From NCBI GenBank assembly GCA_030068145.1, contig JAPJBO010000079.1:248001-312000 (forward strand): a stretch of DNA of 64,000 nt. The letters are read 5' to 3'. Shown here in pieces: positions 30,763 to 41,739 of this stretch. Each line of letters starts with the position of its first letter. The first letter of the stretch is position 1. Source of the stretch: Diplonema papillatum (lineage: Eukaryota > Euglenozoa > Diplonemea > Diplonemida > Diplonemidae). Under the pieces are notes generated by a model. The model was not told where the DNA came from and did not search any database. It saw nothing but the letters and a program-made list of their open reading frames with translations. The position numbers and the translations under genes were made by a program.

Positions 30763-32652
30763 TGCGGCGAGCCCCCGATCTTCGTAGTCATGACTTGACA
30801 TTTTTGTCGGAAAACGGGCACGCTCAGCAAGGTTCAGCTGTCTGAGAAGTAGCCATGAAAGCGATTAACAGGCTTCCGCCAGTATCGCCGCGATGTGGCG
30901 CCAACTGCAACGCGCCTCCCTTTTCGGTATCTTCCGGGGCGCTCTGCAATCTTGCAGGCCACTCCGAGGCGTGGACAATTTGTTGTGGTGGTTGATGACA
31001 GAAGACCATCCCGAAAAAGCAAGCACCAAGGCACGATTTTTATATTGAGCTTCAAGCTGAAGGCGGCATGTCGCATATGCGAAATACCCCAGAACTGCGG
31101 GTAAGTGCTAGAAGTGCATGCTAATCCATGTGGTTCATGTACTCAAAAGAACTCAATGCTAGAACTGCACCCAGACCCCGTGCATATGCCGGGTGTCGGT
31201 ATAGAGAAGGCACTCGTCACGTGCGCGACCCATCACAAAGGGAAGTGTGAGGCGTGCAGAGCACTCGTCCGAAGGGACGTTCCCACGGTAGAGATGTGCT
31301 GCCGGCACCATCGATGGGCAGCCAATCGCGGTGTGCACAGAGCACAGCACGTCGAAGTGCGGCGAGTGCACGACGGCGGCGGCGTGTTGCCGCAGCGGGC
31401 ATCATGCCTGCCGCACGCATGGCAGAGGAACCTGCCAAGAGTGCAAAAGGCTCCCTACGCTGACGCAGAGGCGACCCGCGGCATGTTGCAGCCGCGGCCA
31501 CCACCAGTCCAACAAGCCGAACGTCCAGTCAACCCCCGGACGCAACAAGAAGAAGAGGCCCTCCTCACCCACCCAGGTGGGTGTACAGCGGGAGACGCCA
31601 TTAGGAAAGCGAGCGGCGCGAGCGCCGCTCGCGGCAACGAAAAAGGAGACGGCGGCAACCGGACGGGCGACCAAGAGGCCGCCACCAACGCCAGGAACCA
31701 GCGAACGACCAGCGCTGAAGAAGAGGGTGCTTGGCACCCCGAAGGAAGGCCCGATCACCGGCCGCAAGCGGAAGAAGACGAAGGCGACCACCCCCGACTC
31801 AGGGGTGCATCGAAGGAAGAAGAAGGTTCCGAGGGCAAGCAGCTCTCAGAAACGACCGGGGACCACGGGCACGCCAATGCCCTCGAAAGTGAAAAACGGG
31901 CACACGTGCCCGCCCTCGTACTCGCCGACTCAGTCTCTGGAATCGCAAGAAACCCCGCTAGCTCCACAAATGCTCGACCTTGACGACGCAATGGCAGGTG
32001 ACGACGTCATCCGATAACCTGACTTTCAAGGCAGTGCATGTTAATCCACGTGGTTCATGTACTTAAAAGAACTCAATGCTAGAAGGTGCTTGAGGTGGTG
32101 CTCAACACTGTCCAATCTGCACCTGTTGCGGTTCTTTTGATGCCACGGACACATTTGATCGGCCATCAGCAGCGCGGAGCCTTAGACACAGGAAGCTCAG
32201 CTTTATCGTGAAAACAACGAACCGAAACGTATGGGGAGAGATGCTTCCCTGCTTTCTCGCGGCGTATGCTAGCCTTTGGTCTCGGCGCGTTTGGTTTTGC
32301 ATCCAAGAGCAGTCTTTCTTCTTCCCCTTCGGTAGACGTGTACACGAGGCGGGTCCTTCCGGATGGAACTGGTATGGCGTGTAGTGAGGCCGCGCAATTG
32401 ATGCGCGCGAAATGAGGCGTGTTCCTGCAATCTGTTTCAAATTCCAGCATCCGTTATCACAAGAGGCAAAGAGAGAGGCGGGCGTGCGCCGAGTACACAC
32501 AGGCTTGACCGCCAGTAAAAAGGCCGCCCCATCTTAAGGATGCTGCACCGGTAGCTTGCCGTTAGCTTGCTTCGCTGACTCTCGTGAGTCACTTTTGGGA
32601 AACTCGACAACATAAATAAGGGTGGGGAGGGAAGGGGAGCCACGGTGGAACC
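30763..32652. other. Intergenic region containing a 972-bp repeat-bounded unit
   Basis: Apart from the element at 31113-32084 no gene is supported. A short perfect hairpin (TGACTC, TCGT loop, GAGTCA; 32576-32591) lies in the expected 5' UTR of VPS39. Confidence 0.5.
31113..32084 (+). mobile_element. Fossil or non-autonomous retroelement-like unit with direct terminal repeats
   Basis: Two 52-bp direct repeats (31113-31164 and 32033-32084, about 49/52 identical) bound a 972-bp unit. The interior encodes a Cys/His-rich, zinc-finger-like region with repeated C-x2-H, C-x2-C and CC-x3-H groups (about 31210-31510), then a Lys/Arg-rich tail to about 32017, a layout typical of nucleic-acid-binding gag-like proteins. 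No polymerase or recombinase is present. It looks non-autonomous and broken in at least one place. TGCTAGA precedes the left repeat and TGCTAGAA ends both repeats, as would fit recombinase-type insertion. Class is unproven. Confidence 0.5.
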
Positions 32653-35600
32653 ATGGTGCACAAGGCGTTCCGCCTGAAGGCGGTGCAAGACGTAAAGAAC
32701 CCAGTTTCCGCACTGTGCACAGTCGGGAGCAGCAAGCTGATAATAGGATGCAGCGACGGATCCATCTTGCTGTGGGATGTCAGCAACGGGGGAACGAAGC
32801 TGAGCCCGAAGCACGTCTGCAAGCCGAAGTCCAAGGCGCCTATCCAGCAGCTGATTCCCCTTCCGGATCTCAACTTGCTGCTAGTTGTCTTCGACGGCGT
32901 GATTCAACAGCACACCATCAGCCCGATAATCGAGCTCAAAAAAGAGGTGCCGAAGATTTCCGGCGTGACCATGGTCGCTGCAAAGAAGGACCGCGACCGA
33001 TACTACGCGGCGGCAACCGTCAAGCGGCAGAAGGTGTACATCCTCGAATACCGGAAGGAAGAAGCTGGCTTCGTGCAGAGGGCTGACCGGGCGGAGTACA
33101 CGCTTCCGGAGACACCGAAGACCCTCGTCTGGAACGCCTACGGGATCTTCATCGGGTTCAAGAAGGATTTCGGGTGGCTCAACGTTGGGACGAACGCGAC
33201 TCGGATGAAAGAAGTATTCGCCGCGTCGTGCATTGTGTCCATGCCGGTGACGTCGGAAGTGCTGCTGATCCGAGGTCAGGAAGGAGTGTCCCTGAACAGC
33301 GAGGCGGACCCTTCCAGGAAGACTGCGTTGCAGTTCCAGTCCATGCCGCACACGCTGGCCTACACGTATCCTTTCATCCTGGCTCTGGGCGACCGATCGA
33401 TCGAGGTGCGCGCGTTCCAGCCGCTTGAAAGCCGCGAGCAAGGGTGCGACATCAACTGCCAGGAACTGCAGCTGGCGCACCCGAAGTTCATCTCGCTCCC
33501 CAACTACATCGACATGGACCAAGCGGCCCTGCAACGCGTCGCGACGCGGCGGCCGGGCAACGAAGAAGAGGACCGAGGCATCGTGCACACGGCGCAGCCG
33601 CTGGTGTATGTCACGAGCGGGACGCAGAGCGTCCAATTGTTGGAACCCGTCCCGTTTTCGGAGCAAGTCGAAGAGCTGCTGTCCCGAAACAAGTCCGACG
33701 ACTACGAAGCGGCGCTCACCCTCGGGTCCCTGCTGACGGCGGACGACATTTCGGAGGATCTCATGAACCGCGTGTACATCATGTACGGCTTCCACCTGTT
33801 CTGCAAGAACCAGTTCCTCAAAGCCATGCACCTGTTTCTACGGGGCAACATCGACCCGCGGTGCGTGATTAAAATCTTCGGCCTGCTCCCCTCCTACGTT
33901 GAGCAGCGATGGACGCCATCACCGGAGCACGCGCGCTGCATCCAAGAAGCGCAGAAGGCGCTATCCGAGGTGCAGGAGAAGCTCAAAGCCATCGCGCAGC
34001 TCAAATCGTGGCTGAAGAACCTCCGCCAGTCCCCGACGCAGGCTGAAATGCAGGACGACCCGCTGAAGCTCGACACGACCGAGGCAGGTGTGTGGACGGC
34101 TCCATCTTCTGTTTTTTTTGCGACAACCAATTTCTGCTTCCCTGGAGACAGTATTTGTTACAGCTAAAAAGAACGTTGGCAGCGGTTTAACCAGAACACA
34201 CGTAGGTTAAATCGCACAAACAAAAAATATTTGCTCGTGCTATGGCTTGTGAGTTCAAGGCCGTGGATTGGTCCCCGATCCAGGTTGTCCGCGCCCCCGA
34301 CGAGTGGGAGGCTGCGGAGGAAGACGTCGACTGCTGTGTCGATTGTGGAAAGATCCACACCGCGGGGGCGTTCTGTGCCCGATGCGGGAAACGGGGTCTG
34401 GCCACCTGCCTCAAAGCGGCGCTCCCAAGGGAAGTCGCGCCCCTGTTCGTAGACCACTTAGCGGCGGACGGGTGGGTTTGCCCCGCCTGCATAGTGGCGG
34501 TGCACCAGGCTGGCACCACTCTTCAAGAAGAGTTCCGTGTCCGGATCGCTCGTGCTCAAGAGCACGACGCTCCGCCGAGCTTGGCTCAAGAGCCATTGCT
34601 CGCTGCCGTTGAGGAGGGCCCGGTCAAGACCGCTCTCCTCGCTTTGTTCGCCCAATCTGCCTTCCAAAACCTCCCGATGGCTGCGCAGGCCGCACCGGTC
34701 ATGACCGAGGCGGTGGACCCACGCCGAGTCATGACTTGGGTGGAGGGGTTGGCGACGGCTCCGGGGCGCCAAGTCATCCTGTCCGAAATAAAAGGCAGAT
34801 ACGCCTACCATTTGGTTCCCGAGAACCCCCACGACGCGGGGAGCGTGGTCGACCACGAGCGCCGGACCCACTTCGTCACTCTTATCGCCCTGATGCCGTT
34901 GGCGTACCAGACCCCGCCCATCCTCCAGGTGCTCCATCACATCATGGTCCGCCTGGAGGCCCTGCGGCTGAAGTGCTTGCATGCGAACGGGATCGAATTC
35001 CAGATTGCGTGGGAGACCCGGTTCGGGTCTTTGGACTACACCGACTTCACGAAGTCGGCTCTGGTCCAGGCGCAAAAGTCCATGGCCGACCTCTCAAAAA
35101 AGGCGGACCAGAGGGACGAAAGGAGGGAGCACCCCTCGAAGAGGCCGCGGAAGTGAATTGCGGCGAGCGCTTCTGTTCCCACCGGCCTGCCTTCGGAGGG
35201 TTTGTGGAAGGAGTTGGCAGCGAGGTCACGACCTCGGAAAAAGGACTCCGCGTGCCCCGATCAAGATCGGTTCCGGACGGACCAGGAGTCACTACTCCTC
35301 GCGTTGCAGAAGTGCTACAAGAGCACCCCTGCTATGCTGTCGGTGGTGAGCCGTGCTCAGAGGTACGCAGTGGAGGCCCGCCGGTTTTACCCCGCATTGT
35401 CCGACGAGGAGGCTTTCCTCATGTGGGTGAACCGGAAGATGATGGCCGGCGAGCTCACTGCCGAATCTGCCCTCCAGTACGCAACGTACTTCAGGATGTC
35501 CCGGGTGGACTGGATGGGTGCTTATCGCCGTTCGGTCAAGCTGACCATGGAACAGTTCGAGGGCCGACGCACCCGCGACGCCGGACGGACTCCGACCAAG

Positions 35601-38600
35601 GCGGCGATACAGTTGGTAGTCTCACGAGGCTCGTCCTTGCACGCCATGGCCCTCCGGTTCCAGTGGTCGACGGCTTGCAGGTTCGTGGATCTGCAGCGGA
35701 TTCGGCTGGACCACATGTGGTCGGTGGACACAGGACAGGTCATGATCCTGTTCGTCGGCGGGAAGACCGACCCTACCTCAAGAGGCCAGGGTCTCTTGCT
35801 ACCGCGAAGCGGTCCTTTTCTGACGCCTTTCTGGGAATGGATCACGATCCATCGGCCGGCCCTGGGCACCAAGGCGCCCCTGTTCCCCAACCTGTCACGA
35901 CAGGCCTACAACAGTTTCCTACAAGAGGAGCTGGGGGTGTCGTCGCACCGCATCAGACATGCCGCGCTGAGCTGGGTGGCCCTCCTGGAGGGCGAGCAGA
36001 CGGCGATGAACGTGGGGCGACACCTGAATCCCAGGACGACGCGCTTATACACTCCGCATCACCTTTGGCAGCCGGTCCTGCTCTCAGCCCCGGGCACAGC
36101 TGCCTTGCAAAGGACTGGGTGAACAGCGGCCCCGCCAAACAATCGCTGTGGCCGCGTCATCTCGACAAGATCCTGCAGGGGTATGACTACGCCAACGGCT
36201 GGCTAGACGCGAGTAGCGGGAAACGGGTCACGAAGGCCTCGTATGACGGAGAGATCGCTGCGACCGCCCCGCCGTTCAATCACGAAGCGCTTCTGCAGGA
36301 TTTCCCCAGCCTCCGCAGCAACATGAGGTGGGTCCTCGACGCCGCGTTTATCGCCACCATGCTGAAGCCGGGCTCGTTCGTATCCGGCCCGGGGCCCCGC
36401 AACTCCCGAATGATGCCGCACGTCGATCGCTTGCTTGAGTTGGACGTCGCTGCACCGGTCCCTAAAGCGGCGTCTTCCCGCTGGTTCCACGGCGCGTTTA
36501 CGGTGGACAAACGGGCCCCCGGTCAGCTGCGCTTCATCCTCAGCTGCGAATCCATCAACCGGGCTACGGCACACGTGCCTCTGCCCCCCTGCGACCTGCC
36601 CAGCTACGCCACCATCGTGACTACGGTGCTGTCCCGCAAGTGGGTGGCTGAGTTCGACTTCCGCTCCTTTTTCTTCCAGTTTGCGCTGCCTCCAGAGGTC
36701 AGGAAGTATTTCTGTTTCCGTGTTGAGGGCAGGCTGATGTGGATGACGCGCCTGCCGATGGGCTACCGTGCCGCGCCTCAGGCGGCCCAGGCGGTCTCGC
36801 TGGAGCTTGCGGTTGCCGCCGCCCAGGGTGTTGACGTTGAGGTCCTCGCGTGGATCGACAACGTGATCTTCGTGGCGGACACTGAGGCCGAAGTTATGGA
36901 AGCCTCGGCTCGCTTCAAGGCTTTGACTTCGAAGTAAGGCTTGACCATCGGGAGCTGGTCCAAGCCTTCTACCCGCGCGGTGCTGCTGGGACTGGATCTC
37001 GACCTCGCAGCGAAGGGACCGGTAATGGGCCAGATCCTGGAGTTCAGTGCGGCTCCCGTCCGCGTGTGGTGGAAACTGACCGGGTCTCTGCTCTGGCGTC
37101 GCCACGTGATGGGGTACCCTCTCCACGAGGTGCTTCCCCTCTTGCATTGGATGTCCGCCCTGGCCTCCGGCCGCGCGTCTACCGACAGCGCGTTCTGGGA
37201 CTCCGTCGCGCCTTGCCCAGCTGCGGTCAAGAGCTGCCTCGCTGCCCAGTGCTCCGACATGCGGGGTAACGCCTGGCGGCAATGGTGCAGACCGGTTTAC
37301 ACTCGTTCGATTGATGTCGTCTCCGACGCCAGCATGTCGGCATGGGCATTCGTGGCAGACGGGTTCCATGTCTATGGGGGCTTTCCTTCGGAGTTGCTCC
37401 ACGCGGACATCTTCATGAAGGAGCTATACGCCGTCGTTCGGGCCGTAGAGCACGCGGTCCACGCCCAGTCGAGCATGGACATCAACCTGCTTTGTGACAA
37501 CAAGGCGGTGATAGGCTGCGTACGCCGCGGCTACACGCTTCGTCAGGATGCGATGCAGCTGCTAACTCTGATCAACAAGAGCTTGGCCTCATCCAGGAGC
37601 CGGCTGAACATCAGCTACGTTCCGTCGCTCCAGAACATCGCGGATCAGTACACAAGACTGAATCGTCCGCAATGTTAGCGCCCAACATCGACTTCCCGCT
37701 TCGTCGAGTCCTCGTCAAGTGGGTCGGTTGGTTTTTCCTCCGTGTGGCATGCAATTCATCATATCAGGCGATCAGCCGCTTTTTTGCTTAGTTTCCGCCG
37801 GGTCCCATCCCGGGTTATCTGTCGCTTACGGTGGTGAGAAGGAGGGGGGAGGGGGGGTCCGAATAGGGGCCGCTCGTGCTCCGGTGCCTGTTCTTTTATG
37901 CGACAACCAATTTCTGCTTCCCTGGAGACAGTATTTGTTACAGCTAAAAAGAACGTTGGCAGCGGTTTAACCAGAACACACGTAGGTTAAATCGCACAAA
38001 CAAAAATTTGCCGGCAAACACGGAAGACCTCAACCCCAGAGAAGTAGCTTCATATACCCTATGTTGACCCCATACAACATCCAAAAAAAAAAAAAAACTA
38101 TAGTTATAGCCAGCGGCCGGGTGTCGTGGGTGGGCAGCGGGAGTGGGTGGTCATGTGGTGGGAGGTTGTGGAGGTTGTGCAGTGGGTGGGTGGTGCGGTG
38201 GGCAGTGGTGGGGTATGTAGTGGGCAGTGAGTGGGTGGATGATGCAGTACGGTTACTGCACCTTGGATCATCGTTCTAGCAACGTACACCCTCAATTTTG
38301 GAACCTGGCCCATTAGCTTGGCAAAAATTTCCGCGCCTGCGGCGCTGGCATTTTTGGCTTGTGTATTGTTTCATGCCCTGTTGCCAAGACCGCAGTAGTC
38401 CGCCCTGCTCTCTGCTGTGGTGGGCAGTAGTGACAACCACAAAGAGGAGCTGAAAGTGCACTTGACTCAACTTTGCCGCAGTCCCTGTGGACTACAACGC
38501 GGCTCTAGCGATTCTTGCTGTTTGGATACCTGCAGCGCTGACCCATTAGCTTGAAAAAATTTTCGCGCCTGCGGCGCTGGTACAAGCTTATGTAGTGTTA

Positions 38601-40528
38601 CATGTCGTGTTGCCAAGAAGACCACAGCTGTCTGCCCTGCTGTCGCAGATAACCACCAGGCGACACTTGCCTTCTTCGCATGGCTTTTTTGCTTCCCGAA
38701 GGACAGTCTCTGTGGTGGACAGTAGTGACAACTACAAAGTTGCCACAGTCTGCGGACTACAAAGCGGCAAGCGATTCTTGCTGTGTGGCGCTACCTTCGA
38801 TGAGCAAAACCCACTTGCATGTGCCGCATTTCGTCCGAACACCCCACGCCCTCAACACAGTGTCGGTCTGAGCTCCACACGCACCAAATGCCACGAGGAC
38901 CAGTGCTCTGTACAACATTTGGTAGATTTTACGTGGGGCTCAGAGCTCAAGCTACTTCCCTGCTCAACCCGCTTTGAAAAAAAAAAAAAAAAAAAATGAC
39001 GCCCGCCGACCGTCGCCGCGTGGGTAGCTCCGAAGGATAGCAGCGTCAGCCGTAGCGGAAATTTCCAATTCCGCCAGCTTACGCATACCCATATCAGTGC
39101 GGCAGTATACCTTTTTCTCCTCCGAACCACAAACCGTCACTCGCGCTCAAAACCAATTCAGGGATGAAGCAAGCTTCCGTCGACACGGCGCTGCTGCGTG
39201 CGCTCCTCCTGACGTCCGAGCATGACGTGGCTCCCTTCCTGGAGCTGCCGAACCGGTGCGTTCTGGAAGACTGCGAGAGCTTCTTGCGGGAAGATTCGAA
39301 GTGGGGCGACATCGTCGCTCTGTACAAATCCAAGCGCCTCGACCGCAAGGCGCTAGAGTTGCTGAAGGACCTCGGCGAAGGCACGAAGTCGAGAGACCCG
39401 AAAGCCAGGGAACTCGGCATCAACGGCACCATCGCCTACATCCAAAAGCTTGATCCTGCCAACGCGACCCACCGCGAGCTGATCCTCGAGTACTCGGAAT
39501 GGGTCCTCCTTCGCGCCCCGCACCACCAAGCCCTCCCCATGTTTTATTCGAACCCCAAAAAGGTCATCACCCCCCGGCTCGTCTACGAGCATTTGCGCAA
39601 GGTCCTCCCCCGCAATCTCGAGTGCCAAGCGGGGTACCTAGCCAAGATGCTGGAAGACCCCATCCTCAAAGCGCTGCCCGAATGCCGGAATTCGTCGATT
39701 CACGAAGCGTTGATCGACGTGTACGTCGCTCTGGTTAAGAAATACAACGGCTGCGGGAAGGTGAAGGACGCTGAGGCGATCAAGGCTCGGCTGCAGAGCT
39801 TCTTGAAGACATCCGAGCGTTACGACCCGGAATCGGTCAAGCAGCAGTTCGCCGGGGAGGATTTCTACCGCGAAATGACGATCGTCCACTGCAAGCTGGA
39901 GCAGCACGAGGACGCGCTGCGCATCCTCGCCCACAAGCTGAACTCCTTCGACGAGTGCGTCGCGTACTGCCAGAACGAATCGGTCGCGAAGCCGCCGCCG
40001 TCCGCGGCCGCCCCTTCCGCGGCGCCGACCTCGGCTCTCGCCAAGGGCCGCGAAAAGCGGCAAGAGCTGCACTTCATCCTGTTCACGCTCCTCCTGAACC
40101 CCGACGACAAGAGCCCTCCCAAAGTGGAGCAAGCCCTGCGGCTCCTCAACCTCTACCCCGACAAGGTCAACTGCCTCAAAGCGCTGAAAATGCTCCCCGC
40201 CGACACGAAGGTGCACGACGTGGCGCAGTGGATCGTGCAAGTGCTCAAGGACGTGTCCGTCAAGAACCGCGAGACCAAGATCTACATGAACCTCTGCAAG
40301 TCGGAGCACCACCAGGTCGCCGTGCAGCGGGTGTACCGGCTGCGGGAGAAGTTTGTCATCGACCAGAAGACGGTGTGCCCCGTGTGCAAGCGCAAAATCG
40401 GCAACTCGATCGTCGCGTACTACCCCAACGGCAAGCTCGTGCACAAGATCTGCGCCACGTCGCTCCTGGTCTGCCCCGTTACGAAGAAGACGTTCTCGCC
40501 TCTCGACGAGCTGGGCCCAAAAAACTGA
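32653..40528 (+). CDS. VPS39: VPS39/Vam6 HOPS subunit, two exons split by a 5-kb intron
   Basis: Exon 1 is 32653-34087 and exon 2 is 39162-40528. The donor GAGGCAG|GTGTGTGG (phase 1) and acceptor AATTCAG|GGATGAAG (phase 1) join in frame to give 933 residues, near the 886 of human VPS39. Exon 1 encodes the CNH/beta-propeller domain (MVHKAFRLKAV, LIIGCSDGSILLWD, VWNAYGIFIGFKKDF) and the first Vps39 helices. Exon 2 carries the clathrin-repeat alpha-solenoid (ALYKSKRLDRKALELLKDLG) and the C-terminal zinc motif (TVCPVCKRKIGNS with a later His and Cys). VPS39 links Rab7 to HOPS for late-endosome/lysosome fusion. A retroelement occupies most of the intron, but splicing would remove it, so the gene should be intact. 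Confidence 0.9.
34120..38006 (+). mobile_element. VIPER/DIRS-like tyrosine-recombinase retroelement (fossil) in a VPS39 intron
   Basis: Two identical 107-bp direct repeats (34120-34226 and 37900-38006) bound the unit. Parts in order: a gag-like frame with two Cys-pair zinc-ribbon-like groups (34242-35156), a tyrosine recombinase (35202-36122), and an RT then RNase H region (about 36120-37675). The recombinase shows the catalytic set Arg (ACRFVDL), Lys (GGKTD), HRIRH, GRH and Tyr (TTRLYTP). RT shows FDFRSFFFQF, LPMGYRAAPQAAQ and WIDNVIF. RNase H shows VSDAS, KELYAV, LLCDN and NIADQYTR. The order gag/YR/RT-RH is that of trypanosomatid VIPER. Identical repeats suggest a young insertion. It looks nearly whole, with about one break. 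Expected split B repeats were not recognised. Confidence 0.85.
38007..39161 (+). repeat. Rest of the VPS39 intron: G-rich tract, tandem duplication, poly-A runs
   Basis: A poly-A run at about 38082-38096 is followed by a G/T-rich tract (38120-38240) with many GGGTGGG-type runs. Two diverged tandem units of about 235-265 bp come next (38309-38541 and 38542 to about 38805), each starting CCCATTAGCTTG. A run of 20 A closes the block at about 38977-38996. The intron ends AATTCAG at 39161. Confidence 0.6.
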
Positions 40529-41739
40529 AGGCGGCCTCCTTGGCGCCTCCAGCTTGTGTCGTTTCGGTCTGATTCGACTCGGCTCGTGTCAGCTCCAGTC
40601 TGATTCGACTCGGCTCGTGTCAGCTCCAGTCTGATTCGACTCGGCTCGTGTCAGCTCCAGTCTGATTCGACTCCTGCAGCTTCAAGTCCGTTTCGATTTG
40701 TGTTCAGCAGCAGTCTATCGCGACCCTGGCCTGGTCCGTTTCGTGTCAGCGCCAGCCTGATTCGATGCGTGATCAGCAGCGGTGCAAAATCGACACTGCT
40801 GCGTGCGAGATGCTGGGGCTCCTCGCATCGCTCTCTCAGGAGTTACCCGCTGGTGGGCGACGGCCGCCCTCGCTCTGGCCGCTGGAAACGTTGTGGAAAA
40901 TGCTACACGCGCTGGCGAACGGGTTCCTTTTCCTGTGCTTCGCTCCACCCTTGCCTGCGTTTTGTGGACGAACGACGGAATGCGAAGCTCGAAAAAAGTT
41001 CGTTTTGTCTCCCGTTCATTCATCGCCCCTTCCGGCACGCACTACGAGACGAGGAGGGGGTTGAAGGCAAACCAGATCCGTAGCAAAGGTGACGTGAGAC
41101 CGGTCGATAGAACCCTGGTTCCGGGGGGCAGTTGCAACCCCCCACTCTCTCCCCGTGCAGAGTTGATCAGTTGATGCCAGTTGCAACCCCCCACTCTCTC
41201 CCCGTGCAGAGTTAATCAGTTGATGCCAGTTGTAGCCCCCCACTCTCTCCCCGTGCAGAGTTGATCAGTTGGTGCTAATTCTCCAGTACTTCGTGTATAG
41301 GACAAGCCCCAACTACATGAGAGTGTTCCTGCTTTGCCCGGCTGGACGGTCATACCGGAAGACGGCAGACGGCTACGGCGCCCTCTGTTGCCCTAGGAAT
41401 GTCTTCCTCTTGCCGAGACTCCGGACCTTCGAAAAGTCGAAGGACTCGAAGCGAGTCAGACGATACGATTTTATCTGACGCAGCTTATGCAGCAACGACA
41501 CGGAGAGGAGCTTCCCTCGATTCCCACGTATATGCAGATACAAAGAACTACCGCGCCCACCACAACCAGGCGGGCGAACGCCACTAATACACACGAAAGG
41601 CTGATCACACGAAAAACTCTCCTCCCACCCCCCCCTTCCCCGCCCCCCCCCTTCCAGTCAGTCAGCGGTCATTCCTCGCTTGTTGTGGCTGAACGAGGCG
41701 GGCTCCGCCGACAAGAGGGAGCCGCTCGCAACCTCGCGC
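40529..41739 (+). repeat. Intergenic region with two minisatellites
   Basis: A 31-bp repeat (CTGATTCGACTCGGCTCGTG; units at 40569, 40600, 40631, 40662, then decayed copies to about 40770) is followed by three units of a 49-bp repeat from 41131 to about 41275 (CCCCCCACTCTCTCCCCGTG). A C-rich tract ending CCAG at 41654-41657 is a likely splice acceptor for the tetraspanin gene. No other gene seen. Confidence 0.75.

Noticed and set aside
32653-40528. VPS39 as two separate genes or a pseudogene broken by a retroelement
   Set aside because: A GT donor and AG acceptor in matching phase flank the element and give one full-length protein with no loss of domains.
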